From an uncultured Aquimarina sp. (GTDB taxonomy: Bacteria > Bacteroidota > Bacteroidia > Flavobacteriales > Flavobacteriaceae): a stretch of DNA of 64,000 bases. The position numbers and the translations under genes are program-made. This document shows positions 46,801-55,398 of the stretch, piece after piece; within the stretch, counting starts at the first letter, position 1; every line of letters starts with the position of its first letter. The notes beneath the pieces are model-generated. The model searched no databases and was not told the DNA's origin. It worked only from the letters and a program-made list of their open reading frames with translations. The stretch lies in the NCBI GenBank assembly GCA_947493035.1, contig CANLOW010000001.1, positions 372,001 through 436,000 of the forward strand, read 5' to 3'.

Positions 46801-49375
46801 CAATGTAGGTGAATCCGTAAATGTTACTATACCTACCTCCGAAAAAGGAAGAGCATTAGTTAGTATTGAATCAGGATCTAGAGTTGTGGAAACATATTGG
46901 GTAGAGGCTAAAAAAGAATCTACACAATTTAGTTTCATTGCCACCGAAGAAATGGCACCTAATGTATATGTCAATGTTACTTTGATTCAACCTCATCAAT
47001 ATGATGGTAATGATCTCCCTATTAGGTTGTATGGAATGACACCAATAAGTGTCGAAGATCCTAAAACTCATTTGTCTCCTGTTATTAATATGCCTAATGA
47101 ATTAAGACCAGAAAAAGAGGTAACCATAAAAATTAGTGAAAAAGAGCAAAAAGCAATGGAATATACCATTGCTGTAGTAGATGAGGGGTTATTAGATATT
47201 ACACGCTTTAGAACACCTAAACCATGGAACACATTCTATGCTCGTGAAGCACTTGGAGTACGCAGTTGGGATATGTATGACTATGTATTAGGAGCCTCTA
47301 CAGGAGATATTTCAGGATTACTTTCTATTGGTGGAGGTGATGGCCATGGTAGAAAAGGAGGAAAAAAAGCTAATCGATTTAAACCCGTAGTTAAAGTTAT
47401 GGGACCTTTCTCATTAGAAAAAGGAGGAGAAAACACACATACCTTCAAAATGCCACAATATGTTGGATCTGTCAAAACAATGGTTGTTGCCTCTAGTAAT
47501 GGTGCATACGGAAGTAGCTCTAAAGCAACTCCTGTAAAACAACCCCTGATGGTGTTATCTACTTTACCTAGAGTTTTAAGTCCTGGTGAAAAAGTAAAAG
47601 TACCTGTCAATGTATTTACTATGGATAAGTCTATTAAAAACGTAAACGTAAGTATTAAAACGCAAGGTATTATAGCCACTAGCGGCAGTGTAAAAAAACA
47701 ACTTCATTTCAATAAACCTGGGGAAAAATCAGCTTATTTTGACCTTACTATTCCAAATAAGATTGGTTATTCTGAAGTGGAAGTAACTGCAGTATCAGGA
47801 AATGAAATCGCTACACATAAAGTAGAAATTGATGTGCGAGTACCAAATCCTCCAACAACCACCGTCGTTCAAAAAATTGTATCGGCCAATGAAACATGGA
47901 AAGCTGAATATGAATTAAATGGAATTAAAGGTACTAATACCGCTTATGTTGAAGTTTCTAATATACCTGCGATTAATTTAGAGGAACGATTAGAATACTT
48001 AATCCGTTACCCTCACGGATGTGTCGAACAAACTACATCCTCTGGTTTTCCTCAATTATTCTTAGACAACATTACCGATTTATCTAACGACGAAAAACAA
48101 AAAATAGGGTATAACATCGAAGCTACCATAAACCGTCTATTACAATTTCAACATACTGACGGAGGGTTTAAGTATTGGCCTACGAATAATGAAACTAATG
48201 ATTGGGCTACCTCATATGTAGGACACTTTTTAGTAGAAGCTAAAAACAAAGGATATGTTATACCTAATGGGGTTTTATCAAAATGGACTAACTTCCAGAA
48301 AAGGAAAGCTAATTCATGGAAAGCTAACACCTCTAAATCTGGTAGAGATCTTTTACAAGCTTATAGACTTTACACACTTGCTCTTGCTGGAAAACAAGAA
48401 TTAGGCGCTATGAACCGCCTTAAAGAAAATGGAAACCTAAATACACAATCGTTATGGCGTTTAGCTGCTGCTTATGCTGAATCCGGACAAAAGGAAATAG
48501 CTAAAGAAATTGTTTTCGGAAAATCTTATGAAATTGCACCTTATGCTGAAATGGGAAATAGCTACGGTTCGGACATTCGAGATAAAGCAATGGTATTAGA
48601 AACATTATTATTACTTGATGAGAAAGAAAAAGCTATTAGCTTACTCAATACACTTTCTAGTGCACTTAGTTCTAAAAAATGGATGAGCACGCAAACAACA
48701 GCTTATTCTTTAATTGCGGTTTCAAAATTAGTGGAGGGCAATTCATTGAACACTAACAAAAACATATCGTTCGAATATGGGCTGAATGGAGCAAAAATGA
48801 CCTCACACACCACAACTAAATCAATCAGTAAATCGACATTACCGACTGATAAAATTCTTAATAAATTAAATTTCAAAAACACATCAGGTGGTGTTTTATT
48901 CGCTAGAGTTGTAAATAAAGGAGTTAAATCAATTGGATTAGAAAGTGATCTTAGTAACGACTTAAAAATGTCTGTTGCTTATTTCGATTTGGAGGATAAT
49001 AAGATTGACCCAAAAAGCATCAAACAAGGAGATGATTTTAAAGTAGAAGTAAGTTTAAAAAATACTGGATATCGCGGAAAATATGAAGAACTAGCTTTGA
49101 CACAATTATTTCCTTCTGGGTGGGAAATTCAAAACCTAAGAAATGACCAAACAGGAGAAAAGCATATCAAAAGCACCCCCGAATATATGGATGTTCGTGA
49201 TGATCGTATTCATTATTATTTCGATTTGAAAGAAGGGGAAACCAAAACTTTTGTCAGCTTATTGAATGCTGCTTATTTAGGGAAATTCTATTTACCATCA
49301 ATCTATTGTGAGGCTATGTATGATAATTCTATCAATGCTAAAAAAGCTGGTGGTTGGGTTGAAGTTATTAAGTAA
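43829..49375 (+). CDS. Alpha-2-macroglobulin family lipoprotein (YfhM-like)
   Basis: 1,848 residues. Lipobox T-F-T-N-C at about residue 22, so it is anchored in the envelope. Macroglobulin-like domains fill the first two thirds, including Y-G-E-R-G-V-W-R-P-G-D (about 615). The A2M core follows, with V-D-E-G-L-L-D (about 1117), then the thioester P-H-G-C-V-E-Q-T encoded around 48011-48034 and the helical toroid. An acidic low-complexity insert (Asp/Asn/Glu/Ser-rich, about 450-500) interrupts the N-terminal part. Such proteins are thought to trap host or rival proteases that breach the outer membrane. The next gene is pbpC, the same pairing as in E. coli. Confidence 0.95.
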   Translation: MKRFHVFSLLAFLILGLTFTNCKKKTIKKANPEFVSYVSSYTSGIISSKSSIKIQLAKPNESIKVGDEAKGLFRFEPKLKGKATWITNRLVEFVPDAPLKSGAFYDVAFKLSDIEEVPKEHEKFTYSFQVIQQFIDVKLKSVNAEGEDLKHQNVTGTIETADFIPVEELSKIFKARLDGKDYPVIVTNDRTLNTYLFEIKNLTRAKKDKKLSISWDAAPLNLKISDKLKIEIPGLGDFKIIQTRVYYEPEQYVSIVFSDPLKKSQDLDGLIWFENEKTPKFSIDGNEVKVFPSKKLNGKRTLKIQNVRNILNKKLSSKKEVTVEFKDIEPDLKLLGKGIILPDNEGIKFPFKTINLKAVKVKVLKIYEDNVSQFLQVNQIDGDREINRVGRVVYKNVVALKSDKSIDYSDWNTFSLKLNDLIDPEPGAIYRIELSFGKKQSLYRCKDIDEMDSDNEMTDDDGDDSWETAVDENSSWDNYEDNNRSENYDYSQRNNPCNDAYYRHHDTKVVRNVLASNMGVITKLGVDNTMMVAVTDLRTTAPIDGATVNVMNYQQQSIASSKTNANGLAHLHVDKKPFLLVASKEKQRAYVRLDNGFSLSTSKFDVSGTISQKGIKGFIYGERGVWRPGDTLFLNFMLQDKTNILPKGHPVSFELINPQGQLIDSKISSKSVGNIYNFNTVTSTDYPTGNWMARVKVGGSVFSKRIKIETVKPNRLKVNLDFGKDRLSVKDKNVKGTLSSKWLHGAIAKNLDADVYVSMRQSTTKFIGYSDYIFDDPGHSYSVENQQLFEGQLNSEGLANINSNINVNNSSPGMLTANFRVRVFEEGGDFSTDQFSIPYAPYKSFVGVKLPKGDKARGMLLTDIKHPIKIATVDPEGKPVNTKVRVDIYKLQWKYWWEKNSQEDLSRYVGSSYKKPIHTDYVNSTNGIAQSKFEIKYPDWGRYYVRVTDQNSRHATGKIMYVDWPGWAGRASKDNPGGASMLVFSTDKQKYNVGESVNVTIPTSEKGRALVSIESGSRVVETYWVEAKKESTQFSFIATEEMAPNVYVNVTLIQPHQYDGNDLPIRLYGMTPISVEDPKTHLSPVINMPNELRPEKEVTIKISEKEQKAMEYTIAVVDEGLLDITRFRTPKPWNTFYAREALGVRSWDMYDYVLGASTGDISGLLSIGGGDGHGRKGGKKANRFKPVVKVMGPFSLEKGGENTHTFKMPQYVGSVKTMVVASSNGAYGSSSKATPVKQPLMVLSTLPRVLSPGEKVKVPVNVFTMDKSIKNVNVSIKTQGIIATSGSVKKQLHFNKPGEKSAYFDLTIPNKIGYSEVEVTAVSGNEIATHKVEIDVRVPNPPTTTVVQKIVSANETWKAEYELNGIKGTNTAYVEVSNIPAINLEERLEYLIRYPHGCVEQTTSSGFPQLFLDNITDLSNDEKQKIGYNIEATINRLLQFQHTDGGFKYWPTNNETNDWATSYVGHFLVEAKNKGYVIPNGVLSKWTNFQKRKANSWKANTSKSGRDLLQAYRLYTLALAGKQELGAMNRLKENGNLNTQSLWRLAAAYAESGQKEIAKEIVFGKSYEIAPYAEMGNSYGSDIRDKAMVLETLLLLDEKEKAISLLNTLSSALSSKKWMSTQTTAYSLIAVSKLVEGNSLNTNKNISFEYGLNGAKMTSHTTTKSISKSTLPTDKILNKLNFKNTSGGVLFARVVNKGVKSIGLESDLSNDLKMSVAYFDLEDNKIDPKSIKQGDDFKVEVSLKNTGYRGKYEELALTQLFPSGWEIQNLRNDQTGEKHIKSTPEYMDVRDDRIHYYFDLKEGETKTFVSLLNAAYLGKFYLPSIYCEAMYDNSINAKKAGGWVEVIK

Positions 49376-49385
49376 TTTACTAAAC

Positions 49386-49427
49386 AATACAGAGTACATT
49401 TTATACAAATAGAATGTACTCTGTATT
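49386..49427 (+). terminator. Hairpin between the A2M gene and pbpC
   Basis: Perfect 15-base stem AATACAGAGTACATT / AATGTACTCTGTATT with a 12-base loop, but only a short T tract after it. It may end or attenuate A2M transcription before pbpC. Confidence 0.65.
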
Positions 49428-49496
49428 TCAACTCCTTTAAAAAGTAAAACTAATTATCCTATAATGTGGATTAACAACAAGTACGGAATCCATTAA

Positions 49497-51821
49497 ATGA
49501 GTTACAAAAGCATTAATAAATCACTTTTATTTAAAGTCATATTAGGAATAATCCTACTTTGGTATCTATTATTTTCACTTCCTAAACCATTATTCGAAGC
49601 TCCAACAAGTACTGTTTTATTTGACAAAGAACAACAACTACTTGCCGCTAAATTAGCTGATGACGAACAATGGCGTTTTCCTATTATAGATAGTGTACCT
49701 AATAAATTTGAACATTGTTTATTACAATTTGAAGATGCTTATTTTAGGTACCACCCAGGTTTCAATCCTCTTTCAATAGTAAAAGCTTTTGTAACGAACA
49801 TTAAGAAAGGACATATCGTTCGAGGAGGCAGTACCATAACGATGCAAACACTGCGATTGGCTAGAAATAAAAAAAGCCGTACCGTATACCAAAAGATTAT
49901 CGAACTTATTCTTTCTACAAGGCTTGAGCTTAGATATTCTAAAGACAAAATTTTACAGCTTTACACTTCTTACACACCGTATGGAGGTAATATTGTTGGT
50001 TTAGATGCTGCTGCGTGGCGATATTACGGAAGAAGCCCCCATCAACTTTCTTGGGCTGAAAGTGCTACTCTAGCAGTATTACCTAATGCCCCTTCATTAA
50101 TCTATCCTGGGAAAAATCATGATAAATTAAAAACGAAAAGAGATCGTCTTTTAGACAAATTATTAGCAAAAAAGATTATTGATAGTAGTACCTGTTACTT
50201 ATCTAAACAAGAAGCTATTCCTGACAGACCTAAACATCTACCTAATAAAACACAACACCTCTTGCAACATGCAATGAAAAGAGGTTATAAAGGAAAGCAA
50301 CTTACGACAACTATCGATCGTAATATTCAACTACAAACGATTCATATTCTTCAAGAGCATAGTCAAATACTACAAAGTAATCATATTTACAATGCTGCAT
50401 GTCTTGTTTTGGAAGTTGACACAGGGAATATTGTAGCTTATGTAGGAAATACCTCTCAAAAAAAAGAAGGAAAAGGATATGATGTAGATATTACTATGTC
50501 TCCTCGAAGTACTGGAAGCATTTTAAAGCCTTTTCTTTATGCAGCTTCGTTACAAGAAGGAAGTATTCTACCCAATACACTACTCGCAGACATCCCTACT
50601 CAAATTGCAGGATATAATCCTAAAAACTTCAGTCTTACTTATGATGGTGCTGTCCCTGCTAAACAAGCACTATCAAGATCTCTTAACATTCCAGCTGTTC
50701 GTTTGTTAAGAAATTACCGTTTCGAACGCTTTCACGAGTTGATCAAAACAATAGGTATTTCTACTATGACCAAACCTTCAGATCACTATGGGCTAAGCCT
50801 TATTTTAGGAGGTGCAGAAGCTAATCTTTGGGAACTGACAGGTATTTATGCTTCTCTTGCTAGAAAGCTAAAAAAAGCGAATGGTACTCCCCAAATGCAT
50901 ATGCCTAATTTCGATGCCAAAAATAATACTTCTAAGAAATACGATTGCAACTTAAATTCGGCAGCTATCTATTTAATGTTAGATGCTATGCTAGAAGTAA
51001 ATCGCCCTTCCCAAGAAGAAGGCTGGGAACAATTTGACAATCCTCAAAACATCGCTTGGAAAACAGGAACAAGTTTTGGTAATCGTGATGCCTGGTCTAT
51101 AGGTGTTAGTCATAATCATGTTGTTGGTGTTTGGGTTGGTAATGCTGATGGTGAGGGTCGAGCCCGACTTACAGGAACTCGATCTGCATCCCCAATTATG
51201 TTCGATGTTTTTCGTCAATTAGACACAAATACTTGGTATGAAATACCAAATAGCGAATTGTTCGACATAGACACTTGCCTTAAAAGCGGATATAAAGCGG
51301 GTAAATTTTGTGATAAAACAATAAACACTTTGGTTACCGAAAAAGGCAGAGACTCTAAAACATGTCCTTATCATCAACTGGTACATTTATCTAAAGACAG
51401 ACAATTTCAAGTTAACAGTTCTTGTGCTGATCCCTTAGAAATGATTCACCAACCTTGGTTTGTGTTACCCCCTGTTATGGAATGGTATTACAAAAAAAAT
51501 CATGGTGGATATACTGTACTTCCTAAATTTAAAAAAGACTGTCAAAATGAAGAAGAAAAAATAATGGAAGTCATATACCCTAAGAATTACGCAAAATTAT
51601 TTATTCCCAAAGAATTGAATGGAAAAAAAGGTAAGCTCATTTTCAAACTAGCGCACCGAAACCCTTCAACATCTATATATTGGCATATTGACAATGAATT
51701 TGTTGGTGAAACACTAAAATTTCATGAATTGGCCTTACAACCAAGTAAAGGAAAACATAAACTAACCCTTGTAGATAAAGAAGGAAATCGATTAGAACAA
51801 TTCTTTGAAATTGTAGAATAA
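49497..51821 (+). CDS. pbpC: Penicillin-binding protein 1C
   Basis: 774 residues. Membrane anchor at about 10-26. Glycosyltransferase (GT51) domain with E-D-A-Y-F-R-Y-H (about 80) and R-G-G-S-T-I-T-M-Q (about 109). Transpeptidase domain with S-I-L-K (about 340, active-site Ser), S-L-N (about 396) and K-T-G-T (about 521). The last 95 residues form the C-terminal domain found in PBP1C. It polymerises and cross-links peptidoglycan. Pairing with the A2M gene suggests wall repair coupled to defence after envelope breach, as proposed for the E. coli pair. Confidence 0.95.
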   Translation: MSYKSINKSLLFKVILGIILLWYLLFSLPKPLFEAPTSTVLFDKEQQLLAAKLADDEQWRFPIIDSVPNKFEHCLLQFEDAYFRYHPGFNPLSIVKAFVTNIKKGHIVRGGSTITMQTLRLARNKKSRTVYQKIIELILSTRLELRYSKDKILQLYTSYTPYGGNIVGLDAAAWRYYGRSPHQLSWAESATLAVLPNAPSLIYPGKNHDKLKTKRDRLLDKLLAKKIIDSSTCYLSKQEAIPDRPKHLPNKTQHLLQHAMKRGYKGKQLTTTIDRNIQLQTIHILQEHSQILQSNHIYNAACLVLEVDTGNIVAYVGNTSQKKEGKGYDVDITMSPRSTGSILKPFLYAASLQEGSILPNTLLADIPTQIAGYNPKNFSLTYDGAVPAKQALSRSLNIPAVRLLRNYRFERFHELIKTIGISTMTKPSDHYGLSLILGGAEANLWELTGIYASLARKLKKANGTPQMHMPNFDAKNNTSKKYDCNLNSAAIYLMLDAMLEVNRPSQEEGWEQFDNPQNIAWKTGTSFGNRDAWSIGVSHNHVVGVWVGNADGEGRARLTGTRSASPIMFDVFRQLDTNTWYEIPNSELFDIDTCLKSGYKAGKFCDKTINTLVTEKGRDSKTCPYHQLVHLSKDRQFQVNSSCADPLEMIHQPWFVLPPVMEWYYKKNHGGYTVLPKFKKDCQNEEEKIMEVIYPKNYAKLFIPKELNGKKGKLIFKLAHRNPSTSIYWHIDNEFVGETLKFHELALQPSKGKHKLTLVDKEGNRLEQFFEIVE

Positions 51822-51921
51822 TACAATTTATTGCTAATAATTTCTTTTATAGTCCTTTTACAAAAGTCTAGTTTTACGACATCTGTACTTCAGGTAACGA
51901 TTAACTCAAAAGCAAAATATA

Positions 51922-52467
51922 TTAAAAACTATTTTTCGCAACCTTTCCTACTACTCCTTCGAAAAAAGCTTGGTATTGAGTGAAATCCTTTTCTTGATCA
52001 GCAGTCGGGTAAAGAAGTTGAGATACTTTTACTCTCTTTTTCCCATAATCAAAAGCTACTAACACAATAGGAATATTAGCTTGTTTAGCTATAAAATAAA
52101 AACCTGTTTTCCATTCGGTTACTTTTTTACGAGTTCCTTCTGGAGAAAGTGACAGCCTGAAGACATCTGTTTTTTCAAAAATAGAAGCTATGGCACTAAC
52201 CGTATCTTGTTTTTTTTCTCTTACTACAGGCATTCCTCCTGCTTTTTTTAATAACCAACCAATGACAGGAGTATCAAACAATGATTGCTTACCTATAAAA
52301 CCAATAGACTTCCCCCATACATTCCTTAATAGAATTCCTAAAAATAAATCTAACCAGTGCGTGTGAGGTACTACTGCGACAACACATTTATCTACTTCAG
52401 GAAAATCTCCTTCCATCTTCCATTTAAGCAGTTTGAAGTAAATAAATTTAGCAATTGATTGGAGCAT
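51922..52467 (-). CDS. 1-acyl-sn-glycerol-3-phosphate acyltransferase-like protein
   Basis: 181 residues. The PlsC catalytic box H-T-H-W-L-D (H-x4-D, about 36-41) and the substrate box S-P-E-G-T-R (about 108-113) are intact. It is shorter than typical PlsC and lacks a second hydrophobic segment, as in many accessory acyltransferases that modify lipids or glycolipids. It ends a run with a KAS III-like enzyme and sugar enzymes, so a role in acylating a surface lipid is plausible but unproven. Confidence 0.82.
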   Translation of the reverse strand: MLQSIAKFIYFKLLKWKMEGDFPEVDKCVVAVVPHTHWLDLFLGILLRNVWGKSIGFIGKQSLFDTPVIGWLLKKAGGMPVVREKKQDTVSAIASIFEKTDVFRLSLSPEGTRKKVTEWKTGFYFIAKQANIPIVLVAFDYGKKRVKVSQLLYPTADQEKDFTQYQAFFEGVVGKVAKNSF

Positions 52468-52515
52468 ATCAGTTTCTTATTAAATTTCTTGATCTTATCT
52501 GATCAATCTTCTTTT

Positions 52516-53484
52516 TTATTTGAAAAAAGGGTGTTTTTCTTGTGGCAAATTTGCAAAAGGATGGTATTCTTCCTTTAAACTGCAAATTTCAGCATGACGC
52601 AATTGATGCGCTAATTCTAAAGAGGAAAGGGTCTCTGAAACACCAAATCCATTACCTTCTATAATATGTTTATAAGACGCTGTATGTAAATCCGTAAAGC
52701 CAGCACTAAATTCAAACTCATCACCATCAATATTAATACTTCTGAAAGTTCGTTGATCTTGTTCTACGATTTCTTTAGGTAGTGTTTCTGCATTTATAGA
52801 TAAAAACCATCTTACATTGGCATTCTTTAATCGCAAAACCCCACTTGCGCGATCGTGTTCCATTAAATGAACTGTGCTTTTCTCAACACCTCCAAAAATC
52901 CAGATAAGCATATCAAAAAAGTGGATTCCTATGTTTGAACAAATTCCTCCCGATTTTTCCAACATTCCCTTCCAAGAGGCATAATACCAATTACCTCTCG
53001 AAGTGATATAAGTCAAATCAACATCATGCACTTTATCTTTTGGATTTTTTGCTATTTTCTCTTTTAGTGCAATGATACTAGGGTGCAACCTTAATTGAAG
53101 AATTGTATTGATTTCATTATCCGATTGCGCTTCTAAGTGCATTAACTTTTCTGCATTCCAAGGATTTAAAACCAAAGGCTTCTCACAAATGGCATCAGCC
53201 CCATTACGTAAAGCAAATCGCACATGAGCATCATGCAAATAATTGGGAGTACAGATGGACATAAAGTCTATTGCTTGTTGCTTCTCTAATCTTAATTTTT
53301 CTAAATGACGATCAAAACGCTCAAACTCAGTAAAGAAATGAGCTTTTGGAAAAAAAGAATCGATAACCCCTACACTATCGTTAGGATCAAATGCGGCTAA
53401 TAACTGATTATCTGTATGTTTTATCGCTTTTAAGTGACGAGGTGCTACAAAACCGGCAGCTCCCATTAAAGCAAAATTCTTCAT
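52516..53484 (-). CDS. Gfo/Idh/MocA-family sugar-nucleotide dehydrogenase (WlbA-like)
   Basis: 322 residues. N-terminal Rossmann fold (A-L-M-G-A-A-G-F-V-A-P-R-H) and the E-K-P motif with its conserved Lys (about 94-96). The later G-I-H-F-F-D segment supplies the catalytic His region. The sequence order (A-A-G-x-V-A-P-R-H-x-x-A-I) matches WlbA/WbpB, which oxidises C3 of UDP-GlcNAcA in making 2,3-diacetamido-2,3-dideoxyuronic acids. The neighbouring acetyltransferase fits the same pathway; the aminotransferase step (WlbC/WbpE) is not encoded here. Confidence 0.85.
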   Translation of the reverse strand: MKNFALMGAAGFVAPRHLKAIKHTDNQLLAAFDPNDSVGVIDSFFPKAHFFTEFERFDRHLEKLRLEKQQAIDFMSICTPNYLHDAHVRFALRNGADAICEKPLVLNPWNAEKLMHLEAQSDNEINTILQLRLHPSIIALKEKIAKNPKDKVHDVDLTYITSRGNWYYASWKGMLEKSGGICSNIGIHFFDMLIWIFGGVEKSTVHLMEHDRASGVLRLKNANVRWFLSINAETLPKEIVEQDQRTFRSINIDGDEFEFSAGFTDLHTASYKHIIEGNGFGVSETLSSLELAHQLRHAEICSLKEEYHPFANLPQEKHPFFK

Positions 53485-53603
53485 AATTATTGGTTTCTTA
53501 TCATAGCCTTATACTTTTCACACTACTCTTTGCTACAAGTAATTCAAGACTTTTAAAAGGTATATTGTAAACAATACCTGAACTCCTTCTGGTTACTGCG
53601 AAG

Positions 53604-54176
53604 TTATAAAGGAATAACGGAATTATCCCTCAAAAGGTATTTTTCTCTTGTCTCAGGACAAATAGCTTCATCATTATCATTGAAAACTAATCTATGCCCA
53701 TTTTTACTAACCCAACCCATAGGTTTAGCAGGATTGCCTACGACTAGTTGATACGGTTTTACTTCTTTTGTAATTACTGCTCCAGCACCAATCATCGCAA
53801 ATGCTCCAATTCTATTTCCACAAACAATGGTAGCATTTGCCCCCAATGTAGCTCCCTTCTCAACATACGTCTGCTTGAATTCATCTTTACGCACCACAAA
53901 ACTCCTTGGATTAATAACATTCGTAAAAACTACTGATGGCCCTAAGAAAACATCATCTTCACAAATTACACCGGTGTAAACAGATACATTATTCTGCACT
54001 TTCACTCCTTTCCCTAATACTACTTGAGGTGAAATTACCACATTCTGACCAATATTACAGTTTTTACCAATTTTAGAATTGGTCATAATATGTGAAAAAT
54101 GCCAAATTTTAGTCCCTAAACCAACCTCGGCATTATCGTCTATGATAGCAGTTGGGTGTGAAAAATAATGCTTCAA
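53604..54176 (-). CDS. Hexapeptide-repeat N-acetyltransferase (WlbB/WbpD-like)
   Basis: 190 residues. A left-handed beta-helix built of hexapeptide repeats fills about 8-150 (for example I-G-K-N-C-N-I-G-Q-N-V and V-Q-N-N-V-S-V-Y-T-G-V). It carries the family signatures T-K-I-W-H-F-S-H-I and N-P-A-K-P-M-G-W-V. WlbB acetylates the 3-amino group of a UDP-2-acetamido-3-amino sugar acid. It lies 119 bases before the WlbA-like gene; a small hairpin (53558-53579) sits in that gap. Confidence 0.88.
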   Translation of the reverse strand: MKHYFSHPTAIIDDNAEVGLGTKIWHFSHIMTNSKIGKNCNIGQNVVISPQVVLGKGVKVQNNVSVYTGVICEDDVFLGPSVVFTNVINPRSFVVRKDEFKQTYVEKGATLGANATIVCGNRIGAFAMIGAGAVITKEVKPYQLVVGNPAKPMGWVSKNGHRLVFNDNDEAICPETREKYLLRDNSVIPL

Positions 54177-54209
54177 AAAAAGTAGATTTTAATGATTTCT
54201 ATAAATGTA

Positions 54210-55397
54210 CTAATTCAAATCTTTATCATATATCTCTAAGAAAGCTCTATCTGTTTTTTCTTGATATAAACGTAGTAATTCTCGATGCCCATTCTCACCT
54301 AAATTTTGACATAATGATGGTGAATTTACTAATTGTATTACTTTATCCTTGAAGTCCTGTTTCCCTTCATACACTAATCCACAATTCGCTGTCGTTAACA
54401 ATTCTTTCTGTGCTTTACAAGCTGTTGCTAACATTGGAACTTTACCATACATATATTGAAACAACTTATTAGCAACTCCCGAATCGTGCTGCGGATTTAC
54501 TTCAAAAGGCGCTAGCCCTACAGTTATTTTCTTTAAGTAAGCGGGTAAATATTTGACATCGCTCCAAGAGATATAGGTTGCATTCTCTCCTAAAGCTAAT
54601 ACATTATTTTCAAAATCGTTTTTATCAGCTTTATCTACAGGCCCTATGATTAGAATATGAAACTTGAGTCCTTCTTCTTTTAATTCGCATAACCATGGAA
54701 GAATATCTATGATACCTCTTCGCTTAGCTACTACGCCAAAATAGAATAAAGTTGGTAATGAAGAGTTAAATTCCACTTCATATCCTGATGTTTCAAAAGC
54801 TTGAAAACTATCAAAATCTGGCATATTAGGATGCACAAAAATCTGATCTGACTTCAAAAAACCAAACCTTTGTAATAAATCTTTCTTAAAAGAATTACTT
54901 AATGTAACAATGGCATCAGCATAAGCTAAAAACTTACTTTCCTTTTGAAACCATTTTATGGGTGTCACCACAAATTTTCGCCAACCTTGTGTTGCCCATC
55001 GATAAGAAGTAATAGCTGCAGGATAATTTTCATGTAAATCAACTATTAAAGGTATTTTTGCTTGTGCCTTTTTGATTCCTAAATGGCCTGGCTTTGACAT
55101 ATACAAATCATGTACATGCAAGACTTCTATATTTTTGGAAACTATAAAACTTGATATATGTTTTGCCCAAAAATTATTATAGAAAGAAAAGTTAGTATTT
55201 AAAATTACCAATCCATTCTTAATATTCTCATTAATGGATATTCGGTTTACTTCAAATTCGGAATACGACTTGTAAGTACCCCCATAATCTAAGCATAAAA
55301 TAAAAACATGATGTCCTGCTTCAATTAATAATCGTACTTCTTTTTGAACTCTATGATCATTATCGAAGGCATTATCAACTACAACTCCTATTCGCAT
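54210..55397 (-). CDS. GT4-type glycosyltransferase
   Basis: 395 residues, GT-B fold. N-terminal D-x-D-H-R-V-Q-K-E (about 13-21), H-V-H-D-L-Y in the middle (about 95) and the C-terminal nucleotide-sugar site D-S-G-V-A-N-K-L-F-Q-Y-M (about 307). It likely adds a sugar to a surface glycan or lipid-linked precursor at the cytoplasmic face. It starts 1 base after the KAS III-like gene ends and is followed by the acetyltransferase after 33 bases. Donor and acceptor unknown. Confidence 0.87.
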   Translation of the reverse strand: MRIGVVVDNAFDNDHRVQKEVRLLIEAGHHVFILCLDYGGTYKSYSEFEVNRISINENIKNGLVILNTNFSFYNNFWAKHISSFIVSKNIEVLHVHDLYMSKPGHLGIKKAQAKIPLIVDLHENYPAAITSYRWATQGWRKFVVTPIKWFQKESKFLAYADAIVTLSNSFKKDLLQRFGFLKSDQIFVHPNMPDFDSFQAFETSGYEVEFNSSLPTLFYFGVVAKRRGIIDILPWLCELKEEGLKFHILIIGPVDKADKNDFENNVLALGENATYISWSDVKYLPAYLKKITVGLAPFEVNPQHDSGVANKLFQYMYGKVPMLATACKAQKELLTTANCGLVYEGKQDFKDKVIQLVNSPSLCQNLGENGHRELLRLYQEKTDRAFLEIYDKDLN

Positions 55398-55398
55398 C

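Noticed and set aside
47281-47679. 132-codon open frame antisense to the A2M gene
   Set aside because: It mirrors a strongly conserved A2M coding region, has no start context or known motifs, and such antisense frames are common in AT-rich genes.
51850-51875. CTTTTACAAAAG inverted repeat between pbpC and the acyltransferase, as a terminator
   Set aside because: Only about five base pairs and AT-rich; too weak to support.
54152-54352. Plus-strand 66-codon frame across the acetyltransferase-glycosyltransferase gap
   Set aside because: It overlaps conserved coding sequence on the other strand and has no recognisable features.
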